A stretch of DNA of 64,000 nucleotides from Blastobasis lacticolella (Eukaryota; Arthropoda; Insecta; Lepidoptera; Blastobasidae), in NCBI GenBank assembly GCA_905147135.1, contig LR990053.1, positions 12,412,501-12,476,500 of the forward strand. Reading direction: 5' to 3'. The stretch's first letter is position 1; every line of letters starts with the position of its first letter. The position numbers and the translations under genes were made by a program. The notes beneath the pieces are model-generated. The model saw nothing but the letters and a program-made list of their open reading frames with translations, did not search any database and had not been told where the DNA came from. Shown here in pieces: positions 30,892-41,078 of the stretch.

Positions 30892-31430
30892 AATCGACGA
30901 ATCCAACTCGGTTGGGCAGCGTTCGGGAAGCTACGCCACATATTTTCGCCCCAATTACCGCAGTGTCTCAAGACGAAGGTCTTTGACCAATGTGTGTTGC
31001 CAGTGATGACTTACGGATCTGAAACGTGGCCAATCACTATGGGCCTTATAAGAAAGCTCACTGTTACCCAAAGGGCAATGGAAAGAGCTATGCTCGGAGT
31101 TTCTTTGCGCGATTGAGTCAGAAATGAGGAGATCCGCAAGCGAACCAAGGTCACCGACATAGCTCTAAGGATTGCCAGACTGAAGTGGCAGTGGGCAGGG
31201 CACATAGCTCGAAGAACAGATGGCCGATGGGGCAGTAAAGTTCTCGAGTGGTGACCACGTACCGGTAGACGCAGCGTGGGTAGGCCTCCTACAAGGTGGA
31301 CCGACGACCTTGTAAGGATCGCAGGTACCAGCTGGATGCGGAAAGCACAGGACCGGTCTTTGTGGAGATCTCTGGGGGAGGCCTATGCCCAGCAGTGGGC
31401 GTCTTCTGGCTGATATGATGATGATGAATT
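30892..31430 (+). mobile_element. RTE-type LINE, ORF2 C-terminus and 3' end
   Basis: The frame from 30892 reads VNRRIQLGWAAFGKL, VFDQCVLPVMTYGSETW, LTVTQRAMERAMLGVSLRD-stop, IRKRTKVTDIALRIARLKWQ, WAGHIARRTDGRWGSKVLEW-stop and SVGRPPTRWTDDLVRIAG. These are the conserved tail of RTE-clade ORF2 proteins. Two in-frame stops and the 5' truncation make it inactive. It ends ggctgatatgatgatgatga. Confidence 0.9.
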
Positions 31431-31794
31431 ATAAATTTGTTGGTAGATTTAGTAGATTCTTACGTTCTGCGTGTAGTACGTTAGTGGTCAGGACCAGGGT
31501 TTTCTACCCGGGTACCCGGGGTCGGGTATACCCGGGCATTTAAGGGATTTTATATCTGGGTACAATCTGAGTGCCATACCCCCGGGTATTTTTTTTAAAT
31601 TAGTTGATGCGGTAATGTAACGCTTTAAAGAGCTTAAATAGCGCATATTTTCTTCGTTAAGTCATAAGGCAACTAAGAAAAAACATATTTTAATTCAAGA
31701 TAAGTTCACATGTAGTTAATTTATGGATAATAGTTTTCTTTTCTTATAAAACTTTGGTTTTTAAATTGAAATTAAATAAAGAATAATAGTCCAT

Positions 31795-31860
31795 AGGCAG
31801 CGGCGACAACTTTCCATCAGGTTGCCTGCTTACCCGTTTGTTTGCCTTGTAACATAAAAA
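31795..31860 (+). mobile_element. Jockey/CR1-like LINE 3' end
   Basis: ggcagcggcgacaactttcc...tcaggttgcctgctt...gtaacataaaaaataaaaaaag matches the 3' terminus of the LINE at 59479-60606. Confidence 0.65.
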
Positions 31861-31869
31861 ATAAAAAAA

Positions 31870-33232
31870 GTTTTACTGACTGTGAAACTAACGTTATTGG
31901 AAAGATAATGAAATGCCATTTATGTTTGAATATTATTTCGGCCATGTGGCCACCGTGACTGGCGTGTAGATGGCCCAATGAGGACGTCCAATTTTCACAC
32001 ATTTCGCTGCAAACGGTAGTATTTCACTAATAACTCATTAAAAGTTTTTTTTTATAGAAAATAGTCCTGAACAAACCTGATGTTAAGTGCAGATGCAGTC
32101 TAGGATGGCGCATACATGTTCATTAAATATCTATTCACTCTTGTCTTAAAGAGACGCAAGTTGTACCGCTCAGGGAAAACATGAGCAGGCAGCGAGTTCC
32201 AGTCCCTTGTCGTTCGCAACAGAAAAGAGTTGGAAAAACGCTAAGTGCTTATTAATGGAATGTCGACAATATAGGGATGGTACGCTGACCTACACCTGGA
32301 GCCCCGAAGATGGAATGGGGCTGGTGGAACTAACTTGTGTAATTCCGTCGCACATTCCCTAAAGTGTAGTCTGTAGAAAACCGCCAGAGATGCCACGTTA
32401 CGGCGGTGATCCAGATCCTAGATTTCCAGTAGATTTTCCAGCACCAACGGAAAATTATCTATCATTCTTGGCGCGTATCTCAACCGAGTCCAGAGCAGCC
32501 AAATAGACCTTGGCAGATCCCTCCCATAGGTGACAACCTCTGCTCAGATGAGAAATACCGCCTTGCCCTAGACATCTCTATGCCTAGTTTTAGCAGCAGT
32601 TTTAGCTATGAACTAGATATACCCACCAAAGTCCAGCTTGGATGACACTTCCATGCCCAGCAGGCGGAGGCTATCACGTATTGGAAAGGGCACACCCTGG
32701 AAAGTTGGAGACCGACGGAATGTATTTCGCTTAGCGGTAAACAAACATGCCTGTGTTTTAGATGCGTTGAACTGCACAAGATTGGCAACTCCCTAATCAG
32801 AAACATTCTGGAGAGCTTGGTCCAGGCGATCAATGAGAGACTCTCGACAAGACTCGACATTCTCTCTCTTGATCTTTGCACTGGATGTGTACCTGTTCGC
32901 CACTGTGGTGCCATCTGCATACCCAAAAGCACCGGACACGAGCAGATCATTTACGTGCAACAGGAACAGGATGTTCTGTTCCATCGTCCCTAGTTTATCA
33001 GCGAGACATATTCTCAAAGAAAATAATGTAATGGATAGCTCCATTCATGGCACAATCTGGATGTCCAACGTGACATTATTTATTGATGTTATTTTTTTCC
33101 TCCATAAAAATTTTTGTTTGGCGCCCACTTTTGGTTGAATGGTTTTGACTTTTGTTAGAATAAACACGCAACGGCCACATGACCGAAATCTTATTCATTA
33201 GCTTTCCAATAGGCTAGTTTCACTGATATTAA
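31870..33232. repeat. Foldback element arms around a LINE insertion
   Basis: Left arm 31872-31947 (gtgaaactaacgttattgga... ttcggccatgtggcc) pairs with right arm 33164-33230 (ggccacatgaccgaaatctt...ctagtttcactga). A single related arm is at 41935-42005. Confidence 0.65.
32047..33060 (-). mobile_element. Jockey-like LINE, RT relic
   Basis: The minus strand shows HVNDLLVSGAFGYADGTT (a decayed YADD palm, about 32930-32985), NLVQFNASKTQACLFTAKRN and FRRSPTFQGVPFPIRDSLRL then LGMEVSS (32640-32790), and near the end RTTRDWNSLPAHVFPERYN (about 32160-32220). It ends with caggtttgttcagg and an A-run at 32047. Order and motifs match the copy at 59479-60606. Frameshifts abound. Confidence 0.85.
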
Positions 33233-33360
33233 ATAAATTATTCTTCGTTATATTTAAATTTGAAAACAAAAGGTTTAAAAAATACCTTTTACTTACATTT
33301 TCTTAAAAATGGTACCCGTGTATCTTAAAAAGTCGGGTATTCGAAAACCCTAGTCAGAAC

Positions 33361-33890
33361 TTACAAGGGATGTCCATTGTCCATGCTCCCAAACACGCCA
33401 AATTGAATGAAACTGTGTAGGCCGCATAGAGTATGCTACTCTGTATATACCTTAATCATTCCCAATCTTATTGTACGGCTAGATAATTACATTTGAAAAA
33501 TCGATTCTGATTTCTTATTGTATTACATGTACCATTTCTGTACTAGTTTTTTATATCACACAAATGTGGTTACCTCCCTAAGTTGGGATTGAGTACGAAT
33601 GAAGTATGATTGTGTTCGGAATAGAATACTCTACACGCCCACAAAGTTTTCACATTCGGCTTTTATCAATAAATAATTTTATCTTAATGTATCTTCTACT
33701 AAGAAGATAAATTAAATAAATTATTAAATTGTATTTATTTGATCTATCTACCGTAAGCGGTTTATGAGGAAAATGTGAAAATCTCTGAAAAACACATACC
33801 CATTGTTAAATGTATCAAAGTAAAAATATTTACATCGTGAGTTCGATTACGAATATTAAGAAACACATACCGAAATTTCACGTGAAATCA
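33361..33890. other. Non-coding AT-rich stretch, nothing recognised
   Basis: No motif or frame. Confidence 0.4.
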
Positions 33891-34340
33891 TTATATGTTT
33901 ACACTTTCATTCACAATTTTATTATCATAAAATAGGGAACGTCCTCTACTGATCGGCTTTGATATCAGTTTAGGCACATGTTTCTTATGCCTTAGTATAT
34001 TATAATATAATTCCAAGACTATGGAAACAGCCCGGTTCTTAGAAAGAAGGGGCTTGAGTGTACCATCACGGAAGACGAATTTGTGCGCTGTAGTCCGTTC
34101 TATCGCTGCCAGAATACGATTGGGACCACTGGCTTTGTTTACGTAATAGAGACCGGCACTCTGTGTAGCGTTTTTTAAAAGAAAACACACATTTTGCACA
34201 GAGAATTTGCCGAGTATGTGCACATGAGATTTCTTTGAAAGCGAGAAATATATAAGTAGAGCAATCATCAACAGGATGTTTGTGCTATGGCAGAGCTTGC
34301 ACTGTTTTATTCTTCGTAATAAACCCTGGATCATGGTCAA
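33891..34340 (-). CDS. Unrecognised open frame, doubtful
   Basis: 149 codons. The first 13 or so lie partly in the SINE 3' end at 34323-34408, so the annotated start is certainly not original. The rest (ASGPNRILAAIERTTAHKFV, SKNRAVSIVLELYYNILRH, ISRGRSLFYDNKIVNESV) is compositionally protein-like, but I know no family for it. One hydrophobic stretch (ILLMIALLIYFSL) is present near the N-terminus. It could be an exon of an unseen gene or chance. Confidence 0.2.
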   Translation of the reverse strand: MTMIQGLLRRIKQCKLCHSTNILLMIALLIYFSLSKKSHVHILGKFSVQNVCFLLKNATQSAGLYYVNKASGPNRILAAIERTTAHKFVFRDGTLKPLLSKNRAVSIVLELYYNILRHKKHVPKLISKPISRGRSLFYDNKIVNESVNI

Positions 34341-34408
34341 GGCGGACCCTAGGCCCTCGTGCTCGAGAGTACAACCGGGACATTAACGCCCAGATAATGA
34401 TGATGATC
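34323..34408 (+). mobile_element. SINE 3' end
   Basis: ctggatcatggtcaaggcgg...cctcgtgctcgagagtacaaccgggacattaacgcccagataatgatgatgat, the last part of the SINE only. Confidence 0.8.
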
Positions 34409-34484
34409 CTTCGTAAAAAAATATATATCTTGTAAAGATGAAAAATTTGTATATACATATTCGTTAGTGTATGTATGTATGTAA

Positions 34485-34565
34485 TCTCTTTATTTCGTCA
34501 ATTTATAACATTATAGGAAATAAAAATACAGTTTATAATGCAAAGGCGAGCTTATCCCACAGCGT
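34485..34565 (-). repeat. LINE-like 3' tail
   Basis: tctctttatttcgtcaattt...caaaggcgagcttatcccac. The caaaggcgagcttat word recurs at about 45995-46010. Confidence 0.4.
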
Positions 34566-34625
34566 TGTGTGTATTGGGGTTAGATAATCTGCGAACCTAC
34601 TGAACCGATTTTTTAAATTCTTTCA

Positions 34626-34828
34626 TTAACAGGAATCTAGTGCCACTCCCGCCAGGCACGGGAAGGAGAAGCCCCAGAAGCGATGGCTGGACTCTGTTAA
34701 ATATGTAATGCGTGCTAACAAACTCACCACCAAGCATGCCGGAGACCGAGCGAAGTGGAAGGAGGAGGAATGCGGTCCCCGGGCCCTCGCAACCGGGACA
34801 TAACGCCAAGATGATGATAATGATGATT
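34626..34828 (+). mobile_element. RTE-like LINE C-terminus sharing its tail with the SINE
   Basis: The frame reads KEKPQKRWLDSVKYVMRANK, then HAGDRAKWKEEECGPRALAT and a stop. This is the RWxDxVxxDM...DRxxW pattern that closes RTE-like ORFs. The nucleotide end ggtccccgggccctcgcaaccgggacataacgccaagatgatga is nearly the same as the tail of the tRNA-derived SINE in this window. Confidence 0.7.
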
Positions 34829-34842
34829 TCAAAAACAGAAAG

Positions 34843-35289
34843 CTACATTATTCCCAAGTGTCGTAGAGTACTTTTAATGCCGGAAAAATAATAATTAGAT
34901 CCGAACTGTGAGGATGAAAACCGGGTACCAGTATCCCGAAATGTAATTGTAAATAGATTTCCATCTCCTAAAGAGTGAATATCCATTGCTGTCACTACTG
35001 TGTGGTGCCGATAATCATGTATATCACTATTTGCACAATGGCCGGGCTGTAATGTATGGTCCAATAAAGTCGAAATGTGAAGAATAGGTCGTATCCCATT
35101 AACGTCACAGGCAGACCGGTCGCCGGTGGCGAGCGCGATTTGTAGTGGCATTGATTTGTGCGTCCATATTGTGAAGTTGAAGTTGCCAAATAACACGCAA
35201 TTTGTATACTTACTGGAAAAAATAGCATGAGTTTGTTCTACTATATTCCATAACGATAAAATTGTAGGAGTCTGGTACCAGCCAATCAA
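34843..35289 (-). CDS. Unrecognised open frame, possible exon or decayed gene piece
   Basis: 148 codons starting MIGWYQTPTILSLWNIVEQ. Contains FGNFNFTIWTHKSMPLQIAL, GDRSACDVNGIRPIL, HTLQPGHCANSDIHDYRHHT and LGDGNLFTITFRDTGTRFSS. The composition is balanced and non-repetitive, unlike the surrounding intergenic frames. The frame is longer than most shadows in AT-rich DNA. I recognise no domain, signal peptide or membrane segment. No intron signals were confirmed. Homology search is needed to tell an exon from chance. Confidence 0.3.
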   Translation of the reverse strand: MIGWYQTPTILSLWNIVEQTHAIFSSKYTNCVLFGNFNFTIWTHKSMPLQIALATGDRSACDVNGIRPILHISTLLDHTLQPGHCANSDIHDYRHHTVVTAMDIHSLGDGNLFTITFRDTGTRFSSSQFGSNYYFSGIKSTLRHLGIM

Positions 35290-36171
35290 ATTAACTGTAA
35301 CGAAAGAATAATGATATGAAATATTGAGTCCTGATTTGTTTGTTGTGGTGTTTAGTAACAGTATGTTTGTTAACCTAATTAGGTCAATACACAGTTAGTT
35401 CGTTATTTAATATTAATAGAAATATAAATTTCGAGTAAGTAATGTTTTAACCAATTGGTAACCAAACCTGACGACAGTGATCACCGCTTGGTAAGCGGCT
35501 TTTTAAATTTAAATTCAAATATGTAAAGATCGAGATTGATGAAGTTTACACTCTGGCCTGCACCCATCCAAATCCAGAACCCCGAGTGCTTTTAACTCGA
35601 ATTATAAAACCACTTTGAATGCCTAGGAGACTGCGTCGGCGTGAACGACTATAACAACAGGTTCATGGAAACTGCCTATACGGTTGAGTCAAAGTTCTTC
35701 AAAACCCGCCGTACAAAAATAAACCAAAGAAATCTCTGACGATACCCTCAAAGTCATGGAAGAAAGGCGCGGAATGACTCTTCAATCCCCTGATGACGTC
35801 TCTCAATTTAGGTGTCTTAATAGTCATATCTCCACATCTCTGACTCGCGACATACGTCGCTTTAATAGCACCAATATTAAGGCGGTGATATTAATAACAT
35901 TTATTTAGTATCTGTATCCCCGACCCCTCCATATCAACCTCGCGACGAGATGTATGAATGTTTATTTGATATGAAATTTTAAAATGAAATGTAAAACGCA
36001 ACGAAATGCATTTGCTGGTTGGTATTACTTGGGATCCATTTTTGGTTTTCACATCGTATTTCCTCGAAATCTATTAGTCTCTCGTTTCATGGAATTGCTC
36101 TGTATTTTGTAAGTAGATAATACTAGATAATAGTTTAATATTTTTTACACAACTGACTTTTAAAGAAATTC
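35290..36171. other. Non-coding stretch, nothing recognised
   Basis: No motif or usable frame. Confidence 0.4.
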
Positions 36172-36335
36172 TACATTTTTATTCTACGCAGTAACAAACG
36201 AGCAGACAGGCTACCTGATGGTAAGTGGTAACTGTCGCCCATAACATCTACGATTAATGCATTTAGGTTGCAGTCAACAAAAATGCAGAACCACCTTGTC
36301 ACTGTTAGGACTAAGATAAATTGCATAGGTACTCA
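36172..36335 (-). mobile_element. CR1/jockey-like LINE 3' end
   Basis: cgcagtaacaaacgagcaga...caggctacctgatggtaagtggtaactgtcgcccataacatctac, as at 26808-27050. Confidence 0.65.
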
Positions 36336-37189
36336 TATACACTCATTTACACAATTTAAATTTTGTTAAGTTCATTAAATATACGTAAATTGTACGGTAA
36401 TTACAAAGAGAATGGAATGCTAGAGACCTTCTTGCCAGTCTATAGAGGGGGCTGTGACAGCTTTTTCATACAAAATATGCGTGCAAGGTCAGAGACAAAA
36501 ATAATTAAACCTCCTTAAGTTTTTGTCAGCATCAAATAAAAAGGGATGTTCACTCTGTCGATATATTCTTTGGATATGTTGTATTAAGTAATAATATCGA
36601 TGTCGATATACTTAATAAAAATATTCCTAAGACATCATCAGCTTATGTAGCTATTATATCACCGCTTTTTTACATTATATTAGTTTGTAATGTCAAAATA
36701 AAATGTTTTAACATTAGGTAGGAATGTATGTCATTACATTAATGTTCTCGGGATCCCGACTGGTTCACCTATACGCTTGATACAAGTATTTGCCGATTTT
36801 TAAAAACTTCAGCAATGACTTTTTATATTTAAAACCAATTAAATATTCATCCATAAAGTAATAGTCGCTATTAATTAAATACGAAAAATCTTTTCAATTT
36901 ATTGTCATAAATTTATACATATACTTACTAAATACACAAATTCGTAAATTTCGTATAATACAATTTCTGGCATACTTGACGGGCATAATTTGTCTCGCGT
37001 GTTAAAACTTTGGGTCTCGCTTACTTCAACGCAAATAGAAAGAGCTAACGAGAGCTATGTCGTTCTCTAACGCACGACAAACCCCGTCATGCCACGGGTG
37101 CAGGAGAGTGTGAGTACATATGGGACTACAAATAACAATTTGTACAAGTGCGTTTTTTTTGCGTACATAGAAAGATCCTCTGGCGCACC
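36336..37189. other. AT-rich non-coding stretch, nothing recognised
   Basis: No motif or usable frame. Confidence 0.4.
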
Positions 37190-37265
37190 ACTGTAATTAT
37201 CTGATCCGCAAAATCCTGGATCAAGAGTCAAGGCGAACCTTAGACCCCCGTGCTAAGATGATAAT
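37190..37265 (+). mobile_element. SINE 3' end, degenerate
   Basis: taattatctgatccgcaaaa, cctggatcaagagtcaaggc, gaaccttagacccccgtgct and aagatgataat. Confidence 0.6.
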
Positions 37266-37824
37266 TATTCTAATAAAACAAACAAACAATTATAAATAAT
37301 ATAAAATAATAAAAATTAAGTGAACTTACGAATTTTAAAGCTTGAGCAAAGGACTTTCTCAATTTTTAAATTCCTCGTGATCAATAGGTATTTTTGTTTA
37401 CATCGACATTGGGAAAAAGCAGCGAACACATCACTATCGCATGTTAAAACATGCAATCACTTTATATATTTTTAGGGATTAAGTAGGTAACTATGAATTA
37501 TCATTGTTTCTACAGTACATATTACTAAGCTCGGCGTACTAATTCAGTCAGAAAATTACTAATACTTTGAGATATTTCGAAAAACCTCATAAAACAAGAA
37601 TCTTGAACACGCATTTATTTCACATACTATACACATTCTACAATCGATAATCAACTAGTTTTAATATACATAAATGGTAGTGGTCCCAAGCACTTCACTA
37701 ATTTAATAAAATTACAAAGCCTATAACACAAAATATAAAACTATTTTACCAATAAATAAATTTAAATTGTTTGTTTACAATTGCATCTGACAAGTAAAAT
37801 GATTGTCAAACTGACGGGTAGCAT
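37266..37824. other. AT-rich non-coding stretch, nothing recognised
   Basis: No motif seen before the palindrome at 37825. Confidence 0.4.
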
Positions 37825-37854
37825 CACAGCCTCCTTCAGATGAAGGAGGCTATG
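37825..37854. mobile_element. 30-bp palindromic micro-element with 7-bp TSD
   Basis: CACAGCCTCCTTCA-GA-TGAAGGAGGCTATG consists only of two terminal tips joined. It is flanked by GTAGCAT on each side (37818-37824, 37855-37861). The tips match the ends of the element at 37871-39060. Confidence 0.8.
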
Positions 37855-37870
37855 GTAGCATGCATTTTAC

Positions 37871-39060
37871 CATAGCCTCCTTCATTTTACAAGCCATGCG
37901 CAGAAGTTTGACAACGTCGCATTTTTCAATTTTAGTGAACCTGAAAATTACTGTAAAATATCGTCGCGGTCATCGTCGTTTAATGTTATTAGTTATTTAA
38001 GTGATAAAGTATATAAATAAGTATATACATTAGTTCGATAATATGAAATTGGATAGATTCCTGTACTATTTACCTATCTACGTATTTGCAATTGTATTAT
38101 ACTAATATTTTAAATGCGAAATATAATGTGTGTTTCGTCTTGTACGTAATGGATGTTTGTTACTTCTTGACGCAAAAACTACTGAACGGATTTTAATGAA
38201 ATTTGGCAGTTACATAGCATATAGCCCCGAATAACACATATGCAATAATTTATTCCTATATTTATTGTGATTTCCGCGGGAACGGGTCCGGAACGTTATA
38301 GTCGAATTTTATGTGGACGCAGTCGCGGCCACAAACTATTATGAAATAAAATAATCTTTGCCAGCCAAAATATTACCCAATTTATTAAATATTAGATAAA
38401 ATACATTTTAAACAGTTTTATTTAAGTACCTAAGTATATAAAAACTAACTACTTACTTACTTATTGTACCTACCTACTTTTTAATCGCTTCCATCGTCGT
38501 GGATAATCAAAGATCGTGGTTTAAAGTATTCGTGATAACTTTCACAGTGCGAAAATGTTTGCTACACACAAAAGATCCTTCGTTTAGACTCCAGTATGCT
38601 TGGGGAATAGCAAAAGTCCATTTGTTTAATAGAATTATATCTTTTGGAAAGCAAAACATCGGCACAGATTCTTTCCCATTTTTAAAGTTTAATCATAATT
38701 TTACTTGCATTTTTCAAATGCAACAACGCCTTTGTATCTGTTAGACAAAGATTACGATTATAAAACAGAATTTGATTAATGAAATAAGTAAAAATCTAAC
38801 AACAGAAATGGTCTAGCGTTGTTTTTCAAAAATCGTATTTATTCAATTTTAGCACAATTATACATATATTTACTTTTATTTACCTTTGTAGATGGTCTAT
38901 ACAAACGCGTTATTTTACAGTTTTATCAATATATTTTTAATTTATCGTCATAAAATTCATAATTTTCCCGCACATTGACATGTAAACAATGAGTAAATCG
39001 GTTCACAGCGACGTTGCCGTTCCGTGCTACAGCATGGCTTGTAAGATGAAGGAGGCTATG
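37871..39060. mobile_element. P-element-like (THAP) non-autonomous transposon with 7-bp TSD
   Basis: Inverted ends CATAGCCTCCTTCATTTTAC (left) and, inverted, CATAGCCTCCTTCATCTTAC (right) continue through AAGCCATGC and beyond with CAACGTCGC. ATTTTAC flanks both ends (37864-37870, 39061-39067). The 1190 bp hold a THAP-domain relic (38505-38670) but no complete transposase. THAP plus a 7-8 bp TSD suggests the P superfamily. It also carries a copy of the gaacggattttaatgaaatt repeat near 38190. Confidence 0.82.
38505..38670 (-). pseudogene. THAP zinc-finger domain relic of a transposase
   Basis: The minus strand reads NGKESVPMFCFPKDIILLNK, WTFAIPQAYWSLNEGSFVCS, KHFRTVKVITNTLNHDL and then TGA. FPKD, KW, AIP, W and the C-x2-H pair (VCSKHF) are the diagnostic THAP positions. 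The first zinc-binding cysteines are lost upstream, where the frame has stops. P-element transposases bind DNA through an N-terminal THAP domain. Host THAP genes are the alternative, but the location inside a TIR/TSD element argues for transposon origin. Confidence 0.75.
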
Positions 39061-39067
39061 ATTTTAC

Positions 39068-39192
39068 CCTCCAGGGCCACTCTTCTATAACCATGAAGGT
39101 CGCTAACAATCCAATCTCTTTGGGTAATTACATGACTTAATAACGTGACAGTCACAATATAATGTTAAAAATTGTTGCGGTTATTAATAGAC
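39068..39192. other. Spacer
   Basis: Nothing recognised. Confidence 0.35.
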
Positions 39193-39322
39193 ATTTTAAA
39201 AGTATTCTCCGGGTTTCTTACCGCGTGCACCACGCACGCAATAATCTCCAGACTGCTTTGAAATATTGAGCTACTCGTAAACCAAAGGTACGCGGTAGGA
39301 AACCCGGAACATACCTTTAAAG
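39193..39322. mobile_element. Foldback MITE (TTTAAAGGTATGTTCCGGG family)
   Basis: The left arm ATTTTAAAAGTATTCTCCGG...ttaccgcg pairs with the right arm cgcggtaggaaacccggaac-atacctttaaagt. A 78-bp version with perfect 16-bp arms is at 50016-50093, and a lone arm is at about 39352-39386. Confidence 0.7.
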
Positions 39323-39386
39323 TGTGTGACAATAACCCGATAGTTCAAAACATTATGCGTTAAGAAACCCGAAGAATACTTTAAAA

Positions 39387-39754
39387 AAATCACAACGAAT
39401 AAAGAAACGTAACCATCCTACCAACAACACCTTGTGCCGGCGATTGCCAGGTCACAAGTTAGGCACTCCCGGGATTGGTTGAATAGGTGCGTTAGTCATG
39501 GGAGTGAATTGGTTTTATAAAGTTCAAGAGTTGGTATATTTCTTCCGAGTATCGGGAGGTTCAGGTGCGTACCGTTGGCGCAGATAGCTCCGGCGGCGCG
39601 GCCCCGCTATCTGCAGCTGCGACTTATGTTCTTATTGTAAATGTTTTTGATTGCTCTCTGTCTATTCTCGGGTGCAAACGTTTATTTTGTTCCTTATCCT
39701 TACGAGGAAGTACTGCTTTGAGAATTGTCGTTGTCTTGGTGAGAAAAAAGTGGT
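39387..39754. other. Non-coding stretch, nothing recognised
   Basis: A 96-codon plus frame (39565-39855) overlaps the transposase relic on the opposite strand and has no features of its own. Confidence 0.4.
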
Positions 39755-40110
39755 TTCTTTCTTACCCTAAACAACTACCGGGTCCGCCACTCTGCTCTAA
39801 TGTTGACAATTTAGATATGTTTTTTATATTCGCTCGCTGCACGAATGCGGTCTGATTGTATTTATCACATCCTCGGCGAAGGTGAATTCTCTTTAAGGCA
39901 TTTGCCACCTTATATTGTTTAGCTGATACTTTGGCCTCACGGATGGACGATATGAAAAAATTCAATGGACTTAAATCCGGGACATATGGTGGCCATTGTC
40001 GTGAAGAAATGGAGCTGTGAAATTTTTCTAGTACAAATGTGGGGTGTCAAAAAGGCTTTATGGTATGGTGCCGAGTCTTGAAGAACTCATTAATGGTTTC
40101 TACCAAATTG
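39755..40110 (-). mobile_element. Tc1/mariner-superfamily transposase relic
   Basis: The minus strand shows YHKAFLTPHLY-like, SISSRQWPPYVPDLSPLNFF, ISSIREAKVSAKQYKVANAL and KRIHLRRGCDK. This is clearly the same family as the relic at 18690-19060. PDLSP replaces PDLNP, and at least one stop and shift are present. Confidence 0.75.
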
Positions 40111-41017
40111 TTTACGTGCCCAACGTAACAAAGCGTCGTATGAAATCTTTTTACAGTAGATTTGTAAGCGCCCTATGGCAGTTATTGCGGTCTAAACCAT
40201 CACTGATGCTGACCCTTGCTTTCAGAGAGCAGTTCTGATAATTTGTTTGATTTGCGCTTAAATCGTACACGAATCCTTTAATTGTTTATATTTTGCAGAA
40301 TCGTGAAAATATTTTTATCGAAAAAGACAAGATTTTTAAGCCAGTCACGTTCGTGCAGCGTGTAAAGTTTTCTCGGACAGGCTCGATGCGTTTATTCACG
40401 CTTAAAGTTATTATAACCTTTTTAATTGGTAACACTGCAAGAGGTACGCTGTAAACTATATTCGCAGTTACATAATAATTAAATATTCGACAAGCGGACT
40501 ACGCATCAAAAGAGAAAATTGTTAATAAAATAAATAAAAATAGGAATGGCACGAATGTTGTGAATGTTATTGAAAAAGTGCACCAGATAATATGGATAAA
40601 CCAAATTTTTTGATGCATTTCATGCAACGGTGTTTCCTCAATTAAATTTCCTAGCTTTCGATGGACACTTTGAGCTATGATGCAGCATATGATATATGAT
40701 TAATGCAGACAGTTCGCGCAGAATGAACTGGTGCTTCAATATTGCTATATTCGATCAGTCAGTCTTGCATTAGTATGTAAAGTGAAAGAGTAGGAGAAAA
40801 AGGCAGATTACCACGATAACTGACTTGAACTTGATGGTGGAAATGTTGGGCTTGTCTAGCGAAAATATTTAAAATTGACTGTCCTGGTCAAATTTTTAAT
40901 ATCGTTACCAGGACATAACTTGGTCTGAATGGAAATATCGATGAACATTAATAGAATGATTAAATTATTTTATTTTATTATTTATGCCAGACAATATTTT
41001 GTCATAGGCGGCATTTG
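40111..41017. other. Non-coding stretch, nothing recognised
   Basis: Part may be more of the decayed transposon upstream. No motif could be fixed. Confidence 0.35.
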
Positions 41018-41078
41018 TAACGCCAGAAATGTATTAGCGTCTATGGAAAATTATTGGATGGGCCAAATTATGTGCCAG
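41018..41078 (+). repeat. Single arm of the 21030-21312 foldback family
   Basis: tttgtaacgccagaaatgta...gcgtctatggaaaattattggatgggcc. Confidence 0.6.

Larger units (their letters stand above)
31495..33352. mobile_element. hAT-like element with at least two nested insertions
   Basis: CAGGGTTTTC (from 31495) and GAAAACCCTA (ending 33352) are the inverted ends; the next bases are also related (acccgggtaccc / gggtattc). The flanks are GTCAGGAC (31487-31494) and GTCAGAAC (33353-33360), one difference in 8. No transposase was found. Inside are a LINE 3' end at 31795-31860, foldback arms and a jockey-like LINE. Confidence 0.82.

Noticed and set aside
32833..33138. 101-codon plus-strand frame
   Set aside because: It is antisense to the YADD-bearing LINE relic on the minus strand.
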